Shown: positions 10,871 to 23,600 of the stretch, in pieces
How positions within the stretch are numbered: the first letter of the stretch is position 1
Layout: each line of letters opens with the position of its first letter
NCBI GenBank assembly: GCA_028023455.1
Contig: JAQFVV010012497.1
Span: 3,964,001-4,028,000 of the forward strand
DNA length: 64,000 nt
Direction of reading: 5' to 3'
Source of the DNA: Epiperipatus broadwayi
Taxonomy: Eukaryota; Onychophora; Udeonychophora; Euonychophora; Peripatidae
Made by a program: the position numbers and the translations under genes
The notes under the pieces: generated by a model
The model's input: only the letters and a program-made list of their open reading frames with translations
Database searches by the model: none
What the model was told of the DNA's origin: nothing

Positions 10871-11859
10871 AAATGAGTCTGCGATTTGTTCAACTGCTTG
10901 AAGTTCTGAAAAATTGGTTTATGTTTATTAGGATCATAATTTTAGAGTGTTATTATAATGCTTGAAATGTTTTTTTTTTTTTAGAACTGGATATATTTAT
11001 AAAATAACTGAGAGGGAAATTATCTGAGACAATTGTTTTTGATTTGATATACTGAGGGTCATAATAGGTCAAGAGCAACAAATTTATTAAATGAACAATT
11101 GCATGAATAATTATATACACCAGTATGTGAATTTATTTGGTTATTATATGAATTATTATCTTTGCAAGAATATATTTTCTAAATGAATGAAGGAAACTTT
11201 TTAAGTAAGTAGCAGTATATATTTGTCAGAAGTAATTTTAATTCTGCATAACTAATATTTACGACCATTAATGGTAGGTGGGATATAATTTGACTTATGG
11301 AAAAAGAATTTTTTTGATTATAGGATGCAATTATCTTGCCAGATAATTGAAGTAGCATGAAATTGGGTCAGCTGACGCAGCTATTGTTGCTTTATGTAAG
11401 CACAGCATTGATATTTATCTATCTGTTATTCATTCCATAGATTGTGGGTGCCCATAGTGAGACTAACATATAAGTGAATATATAAATATGATTAAAATAC
11501 TATAACCAGTTAAGACTTAATGGATTAGTATTTGCAGTTTTAAATTGGATGACTAAATTTAATATGATTTTTTAATTTTTGATAAGAATTTGATTGTTGA
11601 ATTTAATATATGTTTACTTAATGGAATTGTTTTTATTCTAAATAAAACACTTCTTCTATATTCAGAATAGAACTACATTTTGCTTGTGACTACACATAGA
11701 AAAATTATAAAATAGCAGCTGCATGTAGAAGTATTTTGAAATGTTAATTTTATATAATAGATTTTCATTGTTTTAAATTTTATTGGGTAATTATAATGAT
11801 ACTTTTAGTCATCTTTTTAATATAATTAATAAAAAATTGAGTGTCTTTATTGTTCATGA
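10871..11859. other. AT-rich non-coding DNA
   Basis: No coding frame or recognised repeat, only poly(T) and A/T-rich stretches. Confidence 0.5.
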
Positions 11860-12245
11860 GTTCATAAAAAGTTTGAGTACTGGAAATTATTGGAGATGAG
11901 CTACAATATGTGGACCTTGAGTTTCAGAATCTGAGTTCATTCTTCAAAACTATCATTCATTTTTCTAGTCTGTTTTTTTTTCCATTCATAGAAAAATAAT
12001 TGGATGTCTTTTTTGTTCTGGAGTTTGTAAGAAATTCAAGTACCAAAAGTGATTGAGTTGGGCCTTGATCAACGATTTGAATTTTTATTTCTGCCACTTT
12101 ATAAACTACACCATGCAATCAAATTGTATTGATCAAATTGCTTTATTTCTTGGCAGTTCATAAGAAGTTTGAGCACCAAAAGTGACTGAGCTGGGTTGCT
12201 ATCCATGGACATTGAGCTTCAGGTTCATCCATTAAACCACTGTTC
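11860..12245 (-). repeat. Three successive copies of SINE family A
   Basis: Three minus-strand units lie head to tail at about 11860-11960, 12000-12120 and 12140-12245. Each contains the equivalent of TTCATAAGAAGTTTGAGCAC (tail) and a GAGCTGGG...GACATTGAGCTT block (body). The same order occurs on the plus strand at 46865-46985 and 46990-47095. The tail unit matches 'GGTGCTCAAATTTCTTATAA' of those copies in reverse. Confidence 0.65.
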
Positions 12246-12383
12246 CAAATCATGTATACTCAGAGAGTTATTAAAAATACCATAACTTGACTGGAATTAA
12301 ATACTACCAAAATATTTAAAAGTTTATAATAATGAACACTATATTTCAGATTATAAATTTATGATTCTTGAATAATAAACAAA

Positions 12384-12420
12384 GCAAAGCAAAACTCCAT
12401 ATAGTAGTGCCACCTGTTTG
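12384..12420 (+). repeat. Fragment of the palindromic family seen at 51948 and 55042
   Basis: GCAAAACTCCATATAGTAGT followed by GCCACCTGT matches the terminal block of the 55042-55767 element (GCAAAACTCTCCATACAGTA...). Only about 37 bp remain. Confidence 0.5.
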
Positions 12421-12544
12421 TTGTTGTTTTCATTAGATTTTGGCTTATTTTAAGTGTAAGAATAATCTTTTTGCAAAAAAAAATAAAATTATATGATTTG
12501 TATTTACATACATATATATAATATTTTTAATATAAGTATATTTT

Positions 12545-12605
12545 GTATACCTGGAGTTTAGATGTAATAGAATAGATGGCTGAGGGGAGCTTGAAAACCT
12601 GTGTT
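12545..12605 (+). repeat. Head fragment of SINE family B
   Basis: GATGGCTGAGGGGAGCTTGA and a B-box-like GTTTAAATCCC match 45765-45825 and the tRNA-like ends of the full family B copies. No tail is attached. Confidence 0.5.
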
Positions 12606-13109
12606 TAAATCCCTTATATTATATACATATATATTTAAAAAAAAAAAAACATTTATTTTTGGCTTCTTCAGACACCAGAATTTTCTACATTTTCTGCTTT
12701 TCACATGTTTTTGTTGTTTATTATTACAACCATTTAACAACACAGAAACTTAAACCACCTTTTCTCATTATGTATGCATTTCACAAACAATCTTTAACCA
12801 TCAGATGAGCTAGAGTTATGAAATATCTGAATCTCCATACATTTGTTGACATTTCAATACTTTTCCACAACACTATAATGTTTAGGCATGGATTTGTATT
12901 CACTTTAGTACCTATGGAAGTGATAACTGTTGTATTGAAGAAATGTTTTTAAGCTTCTTGTTTTATTAATGCATTCAGTATCTCAATTCTATTATATCCC
13001 AACTACACACCAGTATAGGAACTCAACCACCTTTAGTCATTCATTTAACTCTTTTAATATGTAAATTAATACACTGTACAGGCTTGCACACATCTGCACA
13101 TATATAATG

Positions 13110-13400
13110 TAATATATAAAGGATTTGAACTCAGACTTTCACATGACCCTCAGCTCTCCATGCCATCTCATATTGCTGACCCACCTAATCATACACATGT
13201 TGAAAAGATAAATAATCACCAATATATGTATTTCATGCTAAATCAGCAATCATCCGTTGGTCCAGATTACTATCTCCATACATATATATATAACCAGTGC
13301 TCAGTTTTATATTAAGATAGCCAATCTTCATACTTTAATGGACAGGCTTCAAACTACTCCAACCCACAACTCTTCAGCTATCCATTTCATTGAAAATCTG
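13110..13400 (-). repeat. SINE-like family B, copy 2 (fullest)
   Basis: Minus-strand match to 59232-59540 and 1018-1290. It carries the tRNA-like B-box GAGTTCAAATCC (minus strand, near 13120-13135), the central GTAATCTGGACCAAC block and the distal GGCTATCTTAATAT block. This copy has the best-preserved B-box. Confidence 0.7.
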
Positions 13401-14339
13401 AGGATGGAACGGTGTCAGAATGACTAAATGGTCAACATGGGTAGGATGACAACCTTGGCACTAACAGGGCTTTACCTCTTTTAGTAAAAGAATATATAAT
13501 TTGTAATTATAAATTATAAATATATAATTTGTAAAAGTGGAAATGGTCTTTGTTTATTTGTCTCTCTTTCCCAGTAAAATGTATTTTAAAAATTTATTTT
13601 ATTAAGATAATAATAATATATATTTATTCTTTAAAAATGTCTTAATTTTGGTTAAGTAATGCACTGTTGCAGAAGTTTTATCAGATTGAATGGGAAAACC
13701 ATCTAATATTTCACTTTTCACTTGGATGATTAAATACTACACTTCATCTGAAAATATTGTAATAAGATATTAATGAATGAGAAAAATGCGTTAATTCTAT
13801 AATCATTTTAATAAATTTGATTTCTTGCTTTTTTAAAAAAATTTGATTGTTTATCTCTTGAGCTCATTTCTAAATTTCATCATATGGAAAAAATATTAAT
13901 TTACTCAACTGTAAATCCTCTGTACAAAATTAAACATATCGTTTATTAATCAGAATTATTATAATTATTTTTAATAGCATAATTGATCAAATTTGAATTT
14001 TTTAAAATTATATATATATCAGAATCAAACAGTGATTAAAAAGGCAATATTGATACAAAACGCTTCTTACTTAGCTTAGTCTTATTTTTAATGAAAGTAT
14101 AATCATTAATTCTCATCACATACATACCTACATACTTATCTTAATATCCTTAAAATTGTCAAGAGTCTTCACTAGTATCAGAATTCAAAAGCATTAATAC
14201 TTTGTCTATTCTTCTATTTTTAATGTCCAACTTTTATATTCCAGGAGAACTGTAAAAAATATTATAGTTCATATATTTCATACTGCATATATGTAATACT
14301 TTTAAATTATAATAACAATATAAACAAATAATAATATAT
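13401..14339. other. AT-rich non-coding DNA
   Basis: No gene or repeat assigned. Confidence 0.5.
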
Positions 14340-14343
14340 AACT

Positions 14344-14413
<70 letters not shown>
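14340..14413. repeat. (TAA)n microsatellite
   Basis: An uninterrupted run of about two dozen TAA units. Confidence 0.98.
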
Positions 14414-14577
14414 TACAATTGAACTATGGTATTTGTTATATTTTGTTCTTAGTTACCCTCATATACATAGTGTGTTGCATGTAATAGTTCATAATTTGTT
14501 GATAAGCTTTAATGGCAATAGAATACACATATTGTTTAGTAAACTGCAAGTATATAACATGCATATATATATATAAT

Positions 14578-14760
14578 TTTTTGAATTAATAATTTTACTC
14601 TTTATTGTCAAGTTGCAATCTTTAATGTCTATATAAAGATATTAGACCATGTATAAAGGTAGATTTCCACCTCTATTGTTTAAAGGAGATTGCCTTGACA
14701 ACAAATTGAGATTGTTGATTGTTCATTGATATTGATATGGTTTAAATGTTGACTGCTTTC
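14578..14760 (+). repeat. Left arm of a widely spaced inverted repeat
   Basis: The block containing CAAGTTGCAATCTTTAATGT and TTGTTTAAAGGAGATTGCC is found in reverse complement at 16060-16222. About 150-180 bp match, with mismatches. The 1.3 kb between the arms has no recognisable coding content. It may be a non-autonomous DNA transposon with long inverted ends, but no target duplication was found. Confidence 0.7.
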
Positions 14761-16059
14761 ATGTATATATATATGAAATGCTTTTTATATGTATATTATG
14801 CATATATAAATTAAGATTATAGTATAAACAAAATTTAAAAAGTAATAATGTAGTTTATAATAAATTGAAGGGACACATTTACATTTATTATGTGTGTATG
14901 TTTAAGTATTACCATTCATTCAAAAAATAAATAAAACAATTACTGTACCATATCATTATTTTTTAAATAAAATGAATAGCAAAATTCCAATTCTCATTGC
15001 AATTAAATATGTTCTTGGCATTAATTTTTTTTTCAATACTTTTTTCCTCATGGAAATGTAATGACAGTCTCATTTTCAGAAGATGCTCTCTCTAATTGTT
15101 CTGATGTTTTTTAAGTTTGCATTAACTTTACAAATCTTTTTAAATTTTATAAAACTTTTAGAATTGTGCTTAGAAAACATTTTATTATGCAGAATACCAT
15201 GCATCAAATTCAGAAACAAGAATAGAGCAAAGAATAAAATGTATGTATATAAGATGAAGAAACATTAATAAACATGATCACATATGGCATTCTAAAATGG
15301 AAAAATGGCTATGCTATATTGTAAAATTTATTAAATTATGAATTTTAGTGTTTTTTTATATTTAAAAAACATAATTGCTTGCAATACTCTGAGGAGAAAA
15401 ATTGTTGCTGTGATATAGTAAAATTTATTAAATTTACAAATTTTAATATTTTTTATTTATTTATTTGAAGTAGTATTAATACAGAAGTAGTTTCTATTAC
15501 ATGGATTAGAGAAACAAATGTCACATGATTTTTCAAGAATATTTCAGTATTAGCTGGTCAATAAAATAATGGATATCCATATCATCTCTAAATAATATTC
15601 AATTTAAATTTATTTTTAAAAAAATTAATTATATATATATATAACATTTCATTTTATATTCCTATAAATATATTAATTAATAATTCCAAAAATACTGTGT
15701 CTAAAAAACAAAAATAAAAAGTAATCTTTTTTTATCAAATTGTATATGAATGTAAAAAAAACCATATATAAGTGAGTTAAGATATTCTTTAGTCAAAAGA
15801 TTAAATGATCACTAACTACCCTATAATTAAATAAAAATACCACAAGTTATCGGTGTAATACTGCTTCAGTTTTCTTTAACTATGAAAAAAATTGTAATTT
15901 AAAATTAACTCCCAATTCAGATCCTAGAAAGAATATAATTAGAGTCAATTCTTATAAATCAATTTAAAGGCTTTATAATAGATAATAAGTAATAAATATA
16001 TATTTGAGCAGATAATTTATTAATTTATATATATGTATCTAACATTAAATCAATCAATA
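14761..16059. other. Spacer between inverted-repeat arms, AT-rich
   Basis: No coding relic seen. An open frame at 15083-15268 is low-complexity. Confidence 0.5.
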
Positions 16060-16222
16060 CTTAGATAATATCAATACCAATAATAATCTAAACCTGTTCC
16101 CAAGGCAACCACCTTTTAACAATAAAGGTGGAATTCCATATCTATTTATGGTCCAATATATTTATATAGACATTAAAGATTGCAACTTGATCACAGAGAT
16201 TAAAATCATTAATACAAAGAAG
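16060..16222 (-). repeat. Right arm of the widely spaced inverted repeat
   Basis: Reverse complement of 14578-14760. It also contains its own small hairpin, CCACCTTT...AAAGGTGG (16111-16133). Confidence 0.7.
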
Positions 16223-17420
16223 TTTAAATAAACCTCCTTAAACAAGTAAATATAATCTTTCTTAATTGTCTAATAAATAATCAATTACAACATTACAAAC
16301 TGCAATTATAATTTTCAAATTGCACCCAATGTATTACTTAAATGATAAGTTTAATAATGCTCAAGACTAAATGGATTTATGAGTAATATATATATATTAA
16401 TAATAGAAAGTCAGATGTCACCTGACTTATATATATATAGCTTGCATTTACAAATATGTAATATTAATTTTATATTCTAATATTTTCACAGATAAATGAA
16501 TTCATAATATTATTTCTGGAAATAATACTATGAATATATCTATAAATGTTGTAGCAAAAATTATCCCTGATTAAATGATATTATTAAAACAGGCTCAGGC
16601 AGAAATGGAGAGGAAGTTCTTATAAGCAGAACAAAATAGATCAAATTGTTGCAAGCCTTTAAAAAAATCTTTGATTCATGGATGTAAAAAAATTCTCCAC
16701 AATAATCAATCAGCCAATATTTCAATGAAGATTTATTCATCTATTTCAGAACCAACACATCTATGTAAGTTGTTGTGATGATAATTGTTTATTTAAAGTT
16801 TTTTCATTTTTTATTTTTTATCAGAAATTTGAACCAGTCTTATATGAATTTTTTTTTAATGCTTGAAAACTTACTTTGACTGCTTTTTTAGAAACTAACT
16901 TAGTAAAACAATTACTAATGAGTTGGTAAACACATATGAATAAGGCTTTTTACAGTACAAAAATGTGTTGTCTCTTTATTTATGCAATGGTCATTTCTAC
17001 TATGGAGAACCCAAAGAAACAGAAATAAATCTTTATTGAACATTGTCTGGTTATTTTTGATAAGAAGTTTTTTAAATCTTTAAAAATCCAGACTTCTCCA
17101 ATAAACTTTATGTAGTACTTTATTTGTGACAATCTCAATTGACTAGCAGCCTTCTTCAGACATTCTGAAATATCTCTCAACAAATTGAGAATCAGTCATT
17201 TTAGATACCTGATACAACTTATTCTAATCTTGAAAAAATGTTCACTATTAAGAACTTTGTGATATCTCAAAGCCAAGTACACTGCTATAAGCTGGTTATA
17301 GCTATTATTAATTTTTTTTAAATTGATAGATTGAATATTGTAAAGTTTATTCCAGAATATATAAATATATTAATAAAACCAAGTGATAAGTCACATGACC
17401 TATATAGCTTGTAGTTACCA
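16223..17420. other. AT-rich DNA with a minus-strand CTGAAGAAGG/TTGAGA motif
   Basis: No coding frame. On the minus strand at 17100-17180 there is a short motif (CTGAAGAAGGCTGCTAGTC) followed by an AATAAAG run. It resembles the centre of the foldback at 48475-48686. Sequence around 16400-16460 loosely resembles 17375-17430. Confidence 0.45.
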
Positions 17421-17605
17421 ATATGTAATAAAGAGCAAATATTTCTAAACAAGCTTATTTTATTATTTATTTTATATGATAAATGTTATAAGAGAAAGTA
17501 TTCAAATCTTTATCTATGATTGTCCCTATCCCCAGACCAGTTTTGAGCTATGGCTCTCTTTAATGAAGAGCTAGGACATCAGATTCAAAAATACCAACTC
17601 TAACA
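17421..17605 (+). repeat. Single diverged arm of the 9358-9811 foldback family
   Basis: Matches the arm in order: AAACAAGCT, AGAGAAA, AATCTTTATCT, TATCCCCAGACCAGTT, GAGCTATGGCTC, GAAGAGCTAG. The opposite arm is missing, so this copy is truncated or solo. Confidence 0.65.
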
Positions 17606-19045
17606 AAGCATTTATCTAATACTTAACTATTAAGAAGAAGATCTGAAACTTTCAGACATTTAATGTCCTCAAATTCAACTCTCCAACTAAAATAGCCATA
17701 TAGGCCTTTGCTTTTCATTTTATAGCCTTGTTTTAATTTATATAAGCTGAAACTTTTATTATATAAGGAACTGCATACAATTATATTTTTCAAATCATTT
17801 TTATTGATAATATTGCATTTTACACATTTTTTTAAGAACAAGATTTGTAATTTGGTTTTTATTATTAAAATAATAAACTATTTTTTGAAACATATATTTT
17901 AAAACTTTTTATAGATAATATAACTAGACACATAATAGCTGACATAACAGTGAAGATTGTTCACAAATGAGAGAGAATGTGGTCTGAATTTTAACACTGG
18001 TGATGATTGCGACATGGATGAGAGAAGCTTTGATAAAAATAAAAGTTTAAAAAATATTCAAGTCTTATTTTATTTGACATAATTAATTTTTTTATTTCTC
18101 TTTTTTTTGAAAAATATTTTTATCTGTCTTTTGTTCTTTTAAATTTTATCATTTTAAAAATATCATACTTTATTTTTTATACTTCCCCACCCTCCACCTG
18201 TTTACATAAGCTTTGCATTATTCTCAACTAAATTGTGCTAGCTTTGATGTTTTGCTTTGTCACTTTTTAAAAATACATTTCTAATATATTTTATAAAGAT
18301 TTTCCTTCTGGCTCATCAACATCATCATTACTATTAGCAAAGTGTCATACATTAGTTGGCAATAGTTATTTATGAAATGTAATACTTATTATTTTTAGTA
18401 CTTAAATATGCATAATAATTATTTTTAGCTCTGTGCGATTTAGTGCAATAAGAGAATATGAGATTCTAAAATTTAAGATTCATGGATTGTGGACAAGCTC
18501 TTGCCAAGCAATAAACAATTTGATTATTATTACTTATGAATAAATATATAATAACAAAAGATATGTTATTGTCTTAATGATAGAATTTTTAAACACATAT
18601 TAACGTAATAAGAACAATAAAGTATTAATTTATGAGACTGATCAAAATAAAGAGAGAAAAAATTCGCTTTTTTCCAAAAGAAAAAAAAATAGTAGTTACA
18701 TATTACTCCAGCTATAAAGTTGTAGTCTTCATTACTTATGATTATTTAAATATTTGATACTACATTGTATTTAATTAAGTAAATAAATTTAACTTTCAAA
18801 GATTTAAGGAATCAATTTTAACTAAAATAAATAACCTCATTTTCTGGATTAATGTCAACTTATTTACTGGAAGAAGATGGCCATCTTTAAAGCATAAGTA
18901 GGTCAGTGGTAGCTAGAAGTTAATTAAAAATGTATAGTAAATATGAAAATACTCTAGAGATCTTCAACAACTTATCTTTGAAAGTTAAATTTACTTCATT
19001 AAATGAAAGTACTATCAAATATTTGGCAATCATAGATGATAATCA
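17606..19045. other. AT-rich non-coding DNA
   Basis: Nothing recognised. Confidence 0.5.
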
Positions 19046-19061
19046 GACTAAATCCTAAATT

Positions 19062-19161
19062 TTTTTTTTCATGTGTCAAAGCATCGGCCGGGAAGCGAAC
19101 CCACAAACCCGGGACAACTGTTTGTAAGGCAGCTGTGCTGACCACTCGGCCAATAACGCTT
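19062..19161 (-). mobile_element. Minimal tRNA-like SINE (family C), copy 1
   Basis: A 100-bp minus-strand unit: GTCAAGCG, then TGGCCGAGTGGTCAGC (A-box region), GGGTTCGCTTCCC (B-box region), GCTTTGAC, and an A-run. It is flanked by a 16-17-bp target duplication GACTAAATCCTAAATT (19046-19061) and GACTAAAATCCTAAATT (19162-19178). That proves retroposition with target-primed integration. It is essentially one tRNA-sized module plus a tail, with type II (Leu/Ser-like) D-arm wording. The ends GTCAAGC and GCTTTGAC can pair. A second copy is at 38804-38900. Confidence 0.88.
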
Positions 19162-19178
19162 GACTAAAATCCTAAATT

Positions 19179-20876
19179 AAATGGAATTACTAAAAATTTA
19201 CAAACTAGCAATTCTTTTGAGACTAATTATAAATGGTATTGATTCTCTAACTTAGCTAAGTTTTAATCTCATATTTACAGCCACATTTACAACAAACATC
19301 TTACAATAGTGATGGAAATTATTTTCTTGAACTAAAATTTCTATTTTAGCAAGTTTTATTCTTTTATTTTTATTTTTTATTAGTGCACTGCAAATAAAGA
19401 TATTGAGGTTTTGAAAAATATTTAGTTATGTGATTTGGTTGTGTTTAATTGAACATCATCTATTAAATAGATTTTTTGCTTACAATGTGCAGATAGATGT
19501 ACAAACAGAAATTAGATTTAATAAAGGACTCTCCAATTTTTCTGCATTTTCTATATTTTTATAAAAAAAATTTAAAAAAATGAATATTACTTTTAATGAT
19601 TAAAACTCATTCTTATGGCTAAGATATATTGCTGGAAACTTCATTATTTAACCTCATGGGAAGACTGTGTTTAATAATTTTTAAATTGTTTTTATGTTGA
19701 CAATAAATTTATTATGTTATAAAAAATGAATTCATGAGAAGATTTTTATAATTCTCATGACCATTCAGCTTAATTAAGCTTAGTTTCAATGTTTAGAACA
19801 CATTTAGATAAAACAAAAAAGCTTCCTATGAACAGTCATATTCCTCAAATGTCTCTATAATCAAAGAGATGTTATTTGACAATAAAGGCTCTTCATATAC
19901 TAATAAAAAGAATTTTAATACTTCAGGAATTAAGATGATTTTGCACCAACAAAATCAGTAACGCTTTTAAGAAAATTAATATCAACATTGCATACTATTT
20001 TTAATAAAAATTAAAAGTATTTCCACATCCCAAAGATATAATTTTTTTTAGAATGGCACAGTGTTTATTATATTTTGAATAGATCGATGTCAAAAAGAAA
20101 ATTATATTTTTACTGTTAGAAATACATTTAGTTTTCAGCCATTTACTCATATTTTAACTTAACAAAGCATCACATCAATTTTAATTAATGGATTGTGGGA
20201 AAAATTGACCAATATAAGTTGAGCTTCATTAAGAGAGGCAATAGAAATTTTTAAATGATCCCTGATAATATAAATGAAAAATGGAATTAAGTAAGATCAA
20301 GGCTCTTTGGATAAAGTCTTTGGAAGAAAGAATCATCATTTAAAATTACTCAGTCATTGGTTTTTGTGAATGGAGAAAAAGACGAGAATAAAAAGTTTAA
20401 ACAAGAAACATTTTACAATTTAAGAAGAACAAAGTCCTGAAGAAAATGTATTGTGATTGCAAAAGTTATATTTTAATTTTATTTTATAAAGTTTTTATTT
20501 GATTGCTAATATATGTTTTAAATAAAAAAGTTTTTGGTCAGATACATTAAAACATAGTAGGAAATAAAGCAGAGTTATATTTTTTTCAAGCATAAATTTT
20601 AAACCATATGATATGTATTTGTATGTTTTTTATGCTCATACAGATATATATAATTGTAAAAACTTATAGAGAGAAAAGTAATAAGTTAAAAATATTACAG
20701 AACTTGAAAATATTTAATAATTAAGAATTATAGTTTTTAGATTAAAAAAAAATTACTTTCTAAAATGAATAATAGACTAATTAATAAGAGTAGAATAAGT
20801 TGTTATTCAAATGAAACAAATTAAGGAATTCGATTTAGATTCCTTTTTAAGATATCGAAAATCTATAAAGTACTGA
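19179..20876. other. AT-rich non-coding DNA
   Basis: No genes or repeats recognised in 1.7 kb. Confidence 0.5.
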
Positions 20877-21185
20877 TTAATTAAAAAGGCAGAAAGATAA
20901 TTCTAAAATTTCAATGGAACATGGAAAGGAAGAATCACCTGATCGGATGGGCAGAGGACTAACCAAACTGCCTTTAGTACTAATCGGAAGAAGAAAGACA
21001 CAATCCTTGGAACTTGATCTGTGCACAGGGACATACATATATGTTGGAGCAGATCTTCCATAGCACAGTGACTTCAAGTAAACTTTGCTGCAGAAGTAGC
21101 TAAACTAAAGGACCATCATCATGTGCAGGTGTTCATATTGTGTAGGGCACAAAGCTTCTTCATCATGGGTGTACCAAGACATCAA
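20877..21185. other. Compositionally distinct, less AT-rich segment of unknown nature
   Basis: GC content is visibly above its surroundings from about 20920 to 21185. A 66-residue frame exists on the minus strand (20877-21077), but I recognise no family. It could be a degraded retroelement piece or a lost exon. No poly(A) tail or target duplication was found. Confidence 0.35.
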
Positions 21186-21187
21186 GA

Positions 21188-21670
21188 TAATTAATAAAAT
21201 TTATATATAAATAAAAATGTTAACATTTTCAAATCGCTTCATAGTTGTAAATAAGTTCTTGAATGTAAATATTTTTATTTAAATATGAGAGGAATACTTC
21301 TTTACATAAACTTATTTGTGACAATTATCCAAGCTTCAAATTTTGAGGCTCAAGCTTGAAATATACTACATATGTATTCTTATCATTACACTAAACAGAA
21401 CAGGCCAACAACATTTTGTCGTGATAATTTATATGTAAATGTTTAGATTTCCAAATCACTTTATTTTTAGAAATACATTCTGATTGTAAACATTTTTTAT
21501 TTAAATATAAGAGGAATATTTCTTTATTTAAACTTATTGTGAAAATCGCTCAAGCCTTGAAATATATTTATTATATCCTCTACCATTGCACAAAACCAAA
21601 AGCCGATGCCCTTTCATTGCTATAATTAATAAAATTTATACATAAATGAAAATGTTTAGATTTCCCAGTT
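21188..21670 (+). repeat. Tandem duplication, roughly 200-240-bp unit, about two and a half copies
   Basis: AATTAATAAAATTTATA-type starts recur at 21188, 21424 (shorter) and 21623. Each is followed by AAATG.TTA...TTTC and a GAGGAATA.TTCTTTA block. The units have diverged. Confidence 0.65.
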
Positions 21671-21834
21671 ATTTTTATTTAAATATCCCAATTTACATAA
21701 AAAGTAACATATTATCATTAATAATTTATTTAAAAATAAAACATTTTGAAAATATTGCTTCATAAATACAATTCTGCCTATGATAAAATTAAGTTTATTG
21801 ATTATATTTTACAGAGTTTAAATGTCATATTCAC

Positions 21835-21905
21835 TTTAGAGTACTGGTAGAGTAGTCAACTCTGGGATGTGAGCTCTTAGGATCAATTCTGATGCTATGG
21901 TGTGA
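21835..21905 (+). repeat. SINE family A head fragment
   Basis: Contains GTACTGGTAGAGTAGTCAAC (A-box-like) and AGGATCAATTCTG (B-box-like), spaced as in a tRNA. It matches 46990-47040. The tail is not evident. Confidence 0.55.
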
Positions 21906-22990
21906 AAAATATTTTTAATAATATAATCTTTCTCTTTTTTATTATTATACCATATTATCTTTTTACACATTTTACTAAATAGCTTTTTTTATATTTAATA
22001 ACACTATCTTTTTTATATATCATATTATCTTTTTACATGTTTTACTACACAGCTTTTTCTTGGATTAGTTCTTTACCTAATCCATAATCCACACTATGGA
22101 CCAAATCTAAGGCAAACAGAACGAGTAAAAAACATAATTAAAAAAAAATATTATTGCACACCAAAATATTTAATTCTTAACAAATTTCATACTAACAATA
22201 TTATTTAATGCAAACCTCTACATGATTGCACTATTGACAAAATCTAAAAAAGTATCTAGTGGAACAAATCAAGTGTTTGATTTTTTTTTAAAATTATAAT
22301 TATCCTACATAATCTATGAATAAACAAAATAAAATGCAAGACCTTTTAATTGCTTTTAAAAATGTATTGAATAAACAATCTTAAATAAGAAAATTTAAAA
22401 AAAAAATTTTTTTTAAATAAATCCTGACTAAATCCTAATTTTTGATTTATATAATAAAGTATAATATATACAATAAAACTTAGTTACTAGTAAGCATTAA
22501 AAAATAATATAGTAATATAAATATTTTGTATTGAACGAAAACAAAACCATTTTTGTTAATAGAATACATAAATAAGATATGAGGGGGAGAGGTTCTGAAT
22601 TAAAAGTAACAAATGGATTTTTAAACAAATAACTTTTTAACAAAAAGATGTTAATGGGGTGTAAGAGTTATATTAACTGTGTTATTTAAAATTAACAGTT
22701 TGGTTGTCCTAATAAAATACTAAAGTTATACTGCATAGTAAATCGAAAGATTTCACGCTGTGTATTTATAATTAGAACTCAGCAAGTTGAGTGTGAAGAT
22801 ATTTAAGATTCACGCTTTCAGATCTAAGTACTTTGGACTGGCTTGGATATATAGAAAAACAAGTAAAGATGAGAGTGGAACCACTCTTTTCTTATTAAAT
22901 TCTCTGTCTCAGTATTTGTGATCTGATTGGCTAAGCGCTTGAGAGGTTTGCATTCTCTCAGTTTAATTAATAAAGAATGTAAGTATAAAA
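21906..22990. other. AT-rich non-coding DNA
   Basis: Low complexity; no gene found. Confidence 0.5.
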
Positions 22991-23081
22991 ATTTAAAAGG
23001 TAATAGTATGAATACTGAACCCTACCATCTGATGGTGCTCTTTTTTGCCCAATACCAATTCATGGGAATGTCTGTCTGTTT

Positions 23082-23600
23082 ACATAATATTACAGTAAAA
23101 GATTTTTTTTTCAACTGGTTTTTATTATTTTTTCGTCGGCAACAGTAAACCACCAAAGTTTTTTTTTATTACATAATATTACGGTAAAAGATTTTTTTTT
23201 TTAAACTGGTTTTTAATTTTTTTTCGTCAGCGACGGTAAACCACCAAAGTTTTTTTTTTATTCCACCCGGGTCTTTTTTGGGTTTTAATAAACAAATACT
23301 TTCTTTTTAGATGGTCTAGGGATGTTGGTTTGTTTGTAAATTAATGACTAACTGTCTGTAGGTTTTTTACATAATATTACTTACAGTAAACCAAATTTTT
23401 TTTTCACATGCTTTTTTTTTTTTGGTTCATTTTTTTAAAGAAACAAACACTTTGTTTTTAGATGGTGCAGGGGTGTTGGTTTGCTTTTAAATTATCGATT
23501 AATGCTTCGTCGGTTTGTTTACACAAAAATATGGTAACAAACTTTTTTTTTTTAGATGGTTGTTTGCTTTTAACTTATCTTTTTTTTTTTGGGGGGGGGT
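23082..23600 (+). repeat. Degenerate repeat blocks inside the TIR transposon
   Basis: Two adjacent copies of an approximately 90-bp block (23082-23170 and 23171-23260) both start ACATAATATTAC and include CGTC.GC.AC.GTAAACCACC. Blocks with TTTTTAGATGGT and GTTGGTTTGCTTTTAAATTA then recur to about 23600. Confidence 0.75.

Noticed and set aside
14340-14413. Regulatory or CRISPR-like array
   Set aside because: A plain trinucleotide microsatellite in a eukaryotic genome.
16380-17430. Similarity between 16400-16460 and 17375-17430 as a duplicated element
   Set aside because: Only short A/T-rich blocks (TATATAGCTTG, AATATGTAAT) are shared; too weak to separate from low complexity.
19062-19161. A real tRNA gene
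   Set aside because: It has an A-tail and long target duplications, and its arms do not form a full cloverleaf with a clear anticodon; it is a SINE.
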